Positions 41,505-46,177 of a stretch of DNA of 46,177 bases are shown here, piece after piece; the stretch's first letter is position 1; each line of letters starts with the position of its first letter. The stretch covers positions 1 to 46,177 of the forward strand of contig MEEF01000016.1 in assembly GCA_001724355.1 (NCBI GenBank), in the 5' to 3' direction. The DNA is from Mesorhizobium sp. SCN 65-20. Lineage in GTDB: Bacteria > Pseudomonadota > Alphaproteobacteria > Rhizobiales > Rhizobiaceae. The notes below the pieces were generated by a model. It saw only the letters and a list, made by a program, of their open reading frames with translations. It was not told where the DNA came from and searched no databases. A program made the position numbers and the translations under genes.

Positions 41505-42677
41505 ATGTCCAAACTCGTTTCCAAGTGGAACTACCCGACCACCGTCCGCTTTGGCGCCGGCCGCATCTCCGAACTGCCCGACGTGCTGGCCGCCACCGGC
41601 ATCAAGAAGCCGCTATTCGTCACCGACCCTGGCCTTGCCAAGCTGCCGGTCGTCGCCTCGACGCTGAAGATCCTCGACGACGCCAAGGTGCCCTATGGCG
41701 TCTTCTCCGACGTCAAGCCGAACCCGGTCGAATCGAACCTGACCGCCGGCATCGAGGTGTTCAAGAAGGGAAAGCATGACGGCGTCATCGCCTTCGGCGG
41801 CGGCTCGGCTCTCGACCTCGGCAAACTGATCGCCTTCCAGGCGGGCCAGACGCGTCCGGTCTGGGACTTCGAGGACATCGGCGACTGGTGGACCCGCGCC
41901 AATTCCGACGCCATCGCCCCCATCATCGCCGTGCCCACCACCGCCGGCACTGGTTCCGAAGTTGGCCGCGCCGGCGTCATCACCAATGAAGAGACCCACA
42001 CCAAGAAGGTCATCTTCCATCCCAAGCTGCTGCCGGCGATCGTCATTGCCGATCCCGAGCTGTCGGTCGGCATGCCGCCCTTCATCACCGCCGGCACCGG
42101 CATGGACGCACTCGCGCACTGCCTCGAGGCCTATTGCGCGCCGGGCTACCACCCGATGGCCGACGGCATCGCGGTCGAGGGCGTCCGCCTGGTGTTCGAG
42201 AACCTGCCCAAGGTATTTGCCAACGGCAAGGATCTGACCGCCCGAGCCCATATGATGAGTGCCGCCGCCATGGGTGCTGCTGCCTTCCAGAAGGGGCTCG
42301 GCGCGATCCACTCGCTGTCGCATCCGATCGGCGCGCTCTACGACACGCATCACGGCATGACCAACGCCGTGTTCATGCCCTATGTGCTCGCTTTCAACCG
42401 CGACGCCATCGAGGACAAGATCGTCCGCCTGTCGGCCTATTGCGGCATCAAGGGCGGCTTCGACGGATTTGCCAAGGCGGTGATCAAGCTGCGCAAGGAA
42501 CTCAAGGTTCCGCATGCGCTGCCGGGCCTGATCAAGGGTCTCGACATGGACAAGAAGCGCAAGACCCTGATCGCCGACATGGCCGTTGTCGATCCGACCG
42601 CCGGCGGCAACCCGGTGAAGCTCACCAAGAAGGCGGCGCTCGGCTTGCTTGAAAACGCCATCAAGGGGACGGTTTGA
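41505..42677 (+). CDS. Iron-containing alcohol dehydrogenase
   Basis: A 390-residue group III alcohol dehydrogenase. The NAD loop GGGSALDLGKL lies near residue 98, with PTTAGTGSEVGR after it. Metal-ligand positions are the aspartate in GTGMDALAHC and the histidines in the HSLSHPIGALYDTHHG stretch. It oxidises a primary alcohol. TTGGAAAG lies upstream of the ATG at 41505. It lies 30 bases after the inverted repeat that separates it from ALDH on the same strand. In an amino-alcohol pathway it would produce the aldehyde used by the ALDH. Confidence 0.9.
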   Translation: MSKLVSKWNYPTTVRFGAGRISELPDVLAATGIKKPLFVTDPGLAKLPVVASTLKILDDAKVPYGVFSDVKPNPVESNLTAGIEVFKKGKHDGVIAFGGGSALDLGKLIAFQAGQTRPVWDFEDIGDWWTRANSDAIAPIIAVPTTAGTGSEVGRAGVITNEETHTKKVIFHPKLLPAIVIADPELSVGMPPFITAGTGMDALAHCLEAYCAPGYHPMADGIAVEGVRLVFENLPKVFANGKDLTARAHMMSAAAMGAAAFQKGLGAIHSLSHPIGALYDTHHGMTNAVFMPYVLAFNRDAIEDKIVRLSAYCGIKGGFDGFAKAVIKLRKELKVPHALPGLIKGLDMDKKRKTLIADMAVVDPTAGGNPVKLTKKAALGLLENAIKGTV

Positions 42678-42915
42678 GACAAGTGCAGGCGAGGAAACTT
42701 GCTTTCAATCAACACCAAAAAGACGGAGGGGAGAGGGCAGGGGGAGCCCGAATTATTTAGCCGGAAAACAACGGCGACGATTGCGACAACCGATTAAAAG
42801 TAGTTAACTTTTTGGCGCTGCCGAGGCGGCTTCACGTAACCTTCATGCGACTGTCACATGAAGTCGATACCGCAACGCAGGCGTCTCATGGCGTCAGTTC
42901 AACGGAGAGAACAAT
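42678..42915 (+). promoter_or_regulatory. Promoter and leader region of the polyamine-type importer
   Basis: AT-rich at 42750-42815. A weak -35/-10 pair is TTGCGA (42781-42786), a 17-base spacer and TTAACT (42804-42809). A hairpin CTTCATG-CGACTGTCA-CATGAAG occupies 42841-42863. No gene is seen in this 238-base stretch. Confidence 0.35.
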
Positions 42916-44025
42916 ATGTTCAAGTTTACAGGGAAAGTGCTTTCCCTAAGCGCGGCGTCGCTCATGCTGACGACGGCCTTCGCGTCGGCGCAGCAGGACC
43001 TTGCCGCGCTCGAGGCTGCCGCGAAGGCGGAGGGACAGCTCACTACGATCGCATTGCCGCATGACTGGTGCGGCTACGGTGGCGTGTTCGAAGGCTTCAA
43101 GAAGAAGTATCCGTGGATCACCATCAACGAGCTGAACCCGGACGCGGGTTCGAGCGACGAGATCGAGGCGATCAAGGCCAACAAGGACAACAAGGGCCCG
43201 CAGGCGCCTGACGTCATTGACGTCGGCCTCTCCTACGGTCCGCAGGCCAAGGCCGACGGCCTGATCCAGCCCTACAAGGTTTCGACCTGGGACACGATCC
43301 CCGACACCGCCAAGGATGCTGACGGCTTCTGGTACGGCGACTACTACGGCGTGCTGGCCTTCGAAGTGAACAAGGATCTCGTGCAGAACGCCCCCCAGGA
43401 CTGGGCCGACCTCTTGAAGCCGGAATATGCCAACAGCGTCGCGCTGGCTGGCGATCCGCGCGCTTCCAACCAGGCCATCCAGGGCGTCTACGCCGCTGGC
43501 CTCGCATCGGGTGCGACAGACGCCGCATCGGCTGCCGAAAAGGGCCTGGCCTTCTTCAAGGAGCTGAACGCCAAGGGCAATTTCGTTCCGGTCATCGGCA
43601 AGTCGGCGACCCTGGCACAGGGCCAGACCCCGATCCTGATCACCTGGGACTACAACGCGCTTTCGGGCCGCGACACGCTCAACGGCAACCCGCCGGTCGA
43701 GGTCATCGTTCCGAAGTCGGGCGTCGTCGCCGGTGTCTACGTCCAGGCCATCAGCGCCTACGCGCCGCACCCGAACGCGGCGAAGCTGTGGATGGAGTAC
43801 CTCTATTCCGACGAGGGCCAGCTTGCATGGCTGAAGGGCTACTGCCACCCGATCCGCTTCAACGATCTCGCCAAGAACGGCAAGATCCCGCAGGAACTGC
43901 TCGACAAGCTGCCTCCGGCGGCTGCTTACGAGAAGGCCGTGTTCCCGACGCTTGACGACCAGGGCAAGGCCAAGGAAGGCATCACCAAGAACTGGGACTC
44001 GGTGGTTGGCGCCAACGTCCAGTAA
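42916..44025 (+). CDS. Periplasmic substrate-binding protein of a polyamine/spermidine-type ABC importer
   Basis: A 369-residue exported protein. The signal peptide MFKFTGKVLSLSAASLMLTT ends near FASAQQ. The mature part resembles group 6 or polyamine-type binding proteins: HDWCGYGGVFEGFKKKYP and a pattern of conserved aromatic residues (GFWYGDYYGVLAFEVN) that may clamp an amine. The C terminus ends TKNWDSVVGANVQ. It is followed by a terminator that separates it from the permeases, so it can be made in excess. Polyamines, amino alcohols or related cations are the expected ligands. Confidence 0.87.
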   Translation: MFKFTGKVLSLSAASLMLTTAFASAQQDLAALEAAAKAEGQLTTIALPHDWCGYGGVFEGFKKKYPWITINELNPDAGSSDEIEAIKANKDNKGPQAPDVIDVGLSYGPQAKADGLIQPYKVSTWDTIPDTAKDADGFWYGDYYGVLAFEVNKDLVQNAPQDWADLLKPEYANSVALAGDPRASNQAIQGVYAAGLASGATDAASAAEKGLAFFKELNAKGNFVPVIGKSATLAQGQTPILITWDYNALSGRDTLNGNPPVEVIVPKSGVVAGVYVQAISAYAPHPNAAKLWMEYLYSDEGQLAWLKGYCHPIRFNDLAKNGKIPQELLDKLPPAAAYEKAVFPTLDDQGKAKEGITKNWDSVVGANVQ

Positions 44026-44038
44026 TTGAGGTTCCGAT

Positions 44039-44073
44039 GGCGGGTGGCGGCCGATCCGCCGCCCGCCTTTTTT
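44039..44073 (+). terminator. Intraoperonic intrinsic terminator after the binding-protein gene
   Basis: GGCGGGTGGCGG (44039-44050) pairs with CCGCCGCCCGCC (44056-44067, one G-U pair) over a five-base loop, followed by six T. It ends 119 bases before the permease ATG and would leave the binding protein in molar excess. Confidence 0.78.
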
Positions 44074-44191
44074 CCTAGGGCGAGACCGCTGGCGCCGATT
44101 GCGGTTTTGCGTTCGGTCACGCCCTGAACTATTGAATCTGCGTCAGCCTGCCGAGCCCCGGCGTTGGCGGCGCACGAACCATGGCGCCTGC

Positions 44192-45109
44192 ATGAACGAA
44201 GCCAGTGTATCGACCGCGGCAACTGCCGCCCAAGCCGCGCCGCCGGAGGCGCAACGCGGCTTCCGACTGCCCACCCATTGGCTCGGCGTCGCCCCGTTCT
44301 TCATCTTCGCCCTGATGTTCCTGATCCTGCCGACGCTCTATCTCGTCATCGGCGCGTTCCAGAACGACCAGGGCCAGTACACGCTCGACAACATTCAGCA
44401 GTTGTACCTCGACGAGTCGATCCGCAACTCCTACTGGGTGTCGATCAAGATCAGTTTCTGGTCGGCGACCATCGGCGCGCTCGTCGGTCTCGCAATGGCC
44501 ATCGCCATCGTGCGCGGCGGGCTGCCGGGCTGGGTACGCTCGTCGACCATGACCTTTTCCGGGGTGGCGTCCAATTTCGCCGGCGTGCCGCTGGCTTTCG
44601 CGTTCCTCGCGACGCTCGGCCGCCTCGGGCTCGTCACCATCATTTTGCGCGACGTGTTCGGCATCAACATCTACGCGATGGGCTTCAACATCCTCACCTC
44701 CTGGGGCCTGATCCTCGTCTATCTCTATTTCCAGATCCCGCTGATGATCGTCATCATCACGCCAGCGATCGATGGGCTGAAGAAGGAGTGGGGCGAAGCG
44801 GCCGCGACGCTCGGCGCCACGACGTGGCAATATTGGCGCATGGTCGTCATCCCGGTGTTGTGGCCAAGCTTCCTCGGCACTGTCATCCTGCTCTTCGCCA
44901 ATTCCTTCGGCGCGATCGCCACGGCCTATGCCTTTACCGGCTCCTCGCTCAGCATCGTGCCGATCAAGCTCTTTGCGCAGATCCGCGGCGACGTGCTGCA
45001 CAATCCGCATCTCGGCTATGCGCTGGCTTTTGGCATGATCGTGGTCACCGGGCTCGCCAACATCTTCTACATCTGGTTCCGCACCCGCAGCGAGAGGTGG
45101 CTCAAATGA
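44192..45109 (+). CDS. ABC importer permease 1 (PotB-like)
   Basis: A 305-residue membrane protein with about six hydrophobic segments. Its N terminus has an Ala/Gln-rich soluble stretch, then APFFIFALMFLILPTLYLVI. The EAA-type loop that contacts the ATPase is KKEWGEAAATLGATTWQYW, followed by RMVVIPVL. It forms a heterodimer with the second permease, whose ATG overlaps its stop. ATG 44192 leaves out a longer frame from 44099 that runs through the noncoding gap. Typical PotB proteins are near 285 residues. Confidence 0.87.
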   Translation: MNEASVSTAATAAQAAPPEAQRGFRLPTHWLGVAPFFIFALMFLILPTLYLVIGAFQNDQGQYTLDNIQQLYLDESIRNSYWVSIKISFWSATIGALVGLAMAIAIVRGGLPGWVRSSTMTFSGVASNFAGVPLAFAFLATLGRLGLVTIILRDVFGINIYAMGFNILTSWGLILVYLYFQIPLMIVIITPAIDGLKKEWGEAAATLGATTWQYWRMVVIPVLWPSFLGTVILLFANSFGAIATAYAFTGSSLSIVPIKLFAQIRGDVLHNPHLGYALAFGMIVVTGLANIFYIWFRTRSERWLK

Positions 45110-45897
45110 AGACCGGTCGCTTCTGGGCCTGGCTGACCTTCGCCATCGGAATGGCCTATTTCTTCATTCCGCTGATCGCCACTTTCGAGTTCTCGCTGCG
45201 CATGAAGCGGGGCGAGTATTCCTTCGAAGCCTATCGGGTCGTCCTCGGCGATCCGCGCTTCCAGGAGACCTTTGGCTATTCGGTGATCGTTGCCGTCTTC
45301 ACGATCATCCTCGGTGTGCTGCTCGTCGTGCCGACGGCCTACTGGATCCGCCTGCGCCTTCCGCAGTTGAGGCCGGTCGTCGAATTCATCACGCTGCTGC
45401 CGCTGGTCATCCCGGCGATCGTCATCGTCTTCGGATACATCCGCATGTACGGCTCGAACTCGCCGCTGCCGTTCCTCGGCACGGCGCGGGGCACCGATGC
45501 GCTGCTGGTTATCGGTTATGCGACGCTGGCGCTGCCCTACATGTACCGAGCCGTCGATACCGGGCTGCGCACCATCGACGTGCGCACGTTGACCGAGGCC
45601 GCCCAGATCCTTGGCGCGGGATGGACCACGATCATCGCCCGCATCATCCTGCCCAACGTGCTGATCGCCGTGCTGTCAGGCGCCTTCCTGACCTTTGCGA
45701 TCGTCATCGGCGAATTCACGCTGGCGAGCCTGCTCAACCGTCCGGCTTTCGGTCCCTACCTGCAGCTTATGGGCGCCAACCGCGCTTATGAGCCCGCGGC
45801 GCTGGCGATCATCGCCTTCATCATCACCTGGGGCTGCATGTCGGTGATCCAGGTCCTCGCACGCTTCGCGCCGAAATCGGCAAACCGCCCGAACTGA
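45106..45897 (+). CDS. ABC importer permease 2 (PotC-like)
   Basis: A 263-residue membrane protein with about six hydrophobic segments. The EAA loop is LTEAAQILGAGWTTIIARII. MKTGRFWAWLTFAIGMAYFF forms the first helix. It overlaps the permease 1 stop by four bases (ATGA) and precedes the ATPase by 14 bases. Size and order match PotC or YdcV-type permeases of polyamine-like importers. Much longer frames covering it are antisense-type or shifted reading and are rejected. Confidence 0.88.
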   Translation: MKTGRFWAWLTFAIGMAYFFIPLIATFEFSLRMKRGEYSFEAYRVVLGDPRFQETFGYSVIVAVFTIILGVLLVVPTAYWIRLRLPQLRPVVEFITLLPLVIPAIVIVFGYIRMYGSNSPLPFLGTARGTDALLVIGYATLALPYMYRAVDTGLRTIDVRTLTEAAQILGAGWTTIIARIILPNVLIAVLSGAFLTFAIVIGEFTLASLLNRPAFGPYLQLMGANRAYEPAALAIIAFIITWGCMSVIQVLARFAPKSANRPN

Positions 45898-45911
45898 AAA
45901 GAGCTAAGCCA

Positions 45912-46177
45912 ATGGCCGATCCCTTCCTCTCCATCCAGAACGTCAAGAAGTCCTTCGGTAACGTCGCCGTCGTCAAGGACTTCAATCTCGACGTCGGCAC
46001 CGGCGAGTTCGTCTCCTTCCTCGGACCGTCTGGCTGCGGCAAGACCACCATGCTGCGCATCGTCGCCGGCTTCGAGGATCCGTCCGCCGGCAAGGTCTTC
46101 GTCGGCGGCAAGGACGTCACCAGCCTCAAGCCCAACCAGCGCAACATCGGCATGGTGTTCCAGGCCTATGCGCTGTT
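45912..46177 (+). CDS. ABC importer ATP-binding protein, truncated by the window end (PotA-like)
   Basis: The first 88 codons are present. A regular N terminus (MADPFLSIQNVKKSFGNVAV) precedes the Walker A loop FLGPSGCGKTTMLRIVAGFE and the NIGMVFQAYALF Q-loop region. The ABC signature, Walker B and any C-terminal TOBE domain lie beyond the right edge. Order binding protein, two permeases, ATPase is typical of polyamine-type importers. It begins 14 bases after permease 2. Confidence 0.9.
   Translation, partial: MADPFLSIQNVKKSFGNVAVVKDFNLDVGTGEFVSFLGPSGCGKTTMLRIVAGFEDPSAGKVFVGGKDVTSLKPNQRNIGMVFQAYAL

Noticed and set aside
1..46177. CRISPR arrays, tRNA or rRNA genes, transposases, phage genes
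   Set aside because: No regularly spaced direct repeats, no cloverleaf or rRNA-like stretch noted by eye, and no transposase or integrase motif in any frame examined; a dedicated tRNA or ncRNA scan was not possible here.

Overview
The window is high-GC DNA with short intergenic gaps, ATGA-type gene overlaps and several GTG or TTG starts. Gene content points to an alphaproteobacterium of the order Hyphomicrobiales (Rhizobiales), most likely a Phyllobacteriaceae member such as Mesorhizobium or Aminobacter. The indicators are the aa3-type oxidase subunit IV gene beside split pntA/pntB, a TPR lipoprotein beside rpsU, a DUF992 protein, a heterotetrameric sarcosine oxidase operon, and the GC-rich inverted repeats common in Mesorhizobium intergenic DNA. 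The genus is inferred from gene content only. No phage, transposase, CRISPR, rRNA or tRNA was seen, so this reads as ordinary chromosome or a stable replicon.

Layout. 1-1836: the tail of an EAL-domain protein, a FeeM/LuxI-fold acyltransferase and a Crp/Fnr regulator. 2205-9443: an acyl-CoA synthetase followed by a complete branched-chain-amino-acid-type ABC importer, probably for uptake and CoA activation of a carboxylic acid. 9580-13245: aa3 oxidase subunit IV and the three-gene proton-translocating transhydrogenase, closed by a terminator and an inverted-repeat element. 13561-17084 (minus): LysE exporter, a short hypothetical gene, DUF992, an NAD(P)H oxidoreductase, a TPR lipoprotein and rpsU. 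17321-21907: GH5 hydrolase, DUF2000, an AraC regulator, an Fsr-type MFS exporter and an SDR. 22114-28195: sarcosine oxidase soxBDAG, with a cupin gene and an unrecognised gene between soxB and soxD. 28223-30333 (minus): two paralogous tiny exported proteins, a TetR regulator and a MaoC hydratase. 30461-34769 (minus): an RND efflux pump (adaptor, then permease).

34994-46177 is the most coherent accessory region. A divergent RpiR regulator faces an N-formylglutamate amidohydrolase-like gene, an APC permease, a glutamine-synthetase-like ligase, an aldehyde dehydrogenase, an iron alcohol dehydrogenase and a polyamine-type ABC importer that runs off the window. Together they could import an amine or amino alcohol, cap it with glutamate, oxidise the alcohol to an acid and hydrolyse the amide. 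The substrate cannot be read from the sequence. A perfect 15-bp palindrome overlaps a TTGACA box in the divergent promoter and is a good candidate RpiR operator.

Other signals worth a look are two matching 14-bp palindromes bracketing a candidate promoter of one tiny exported protein, a nine-G tract just upstream of the RND permease start, and an intraoperonic terminator after the polyamine-type binding protein.
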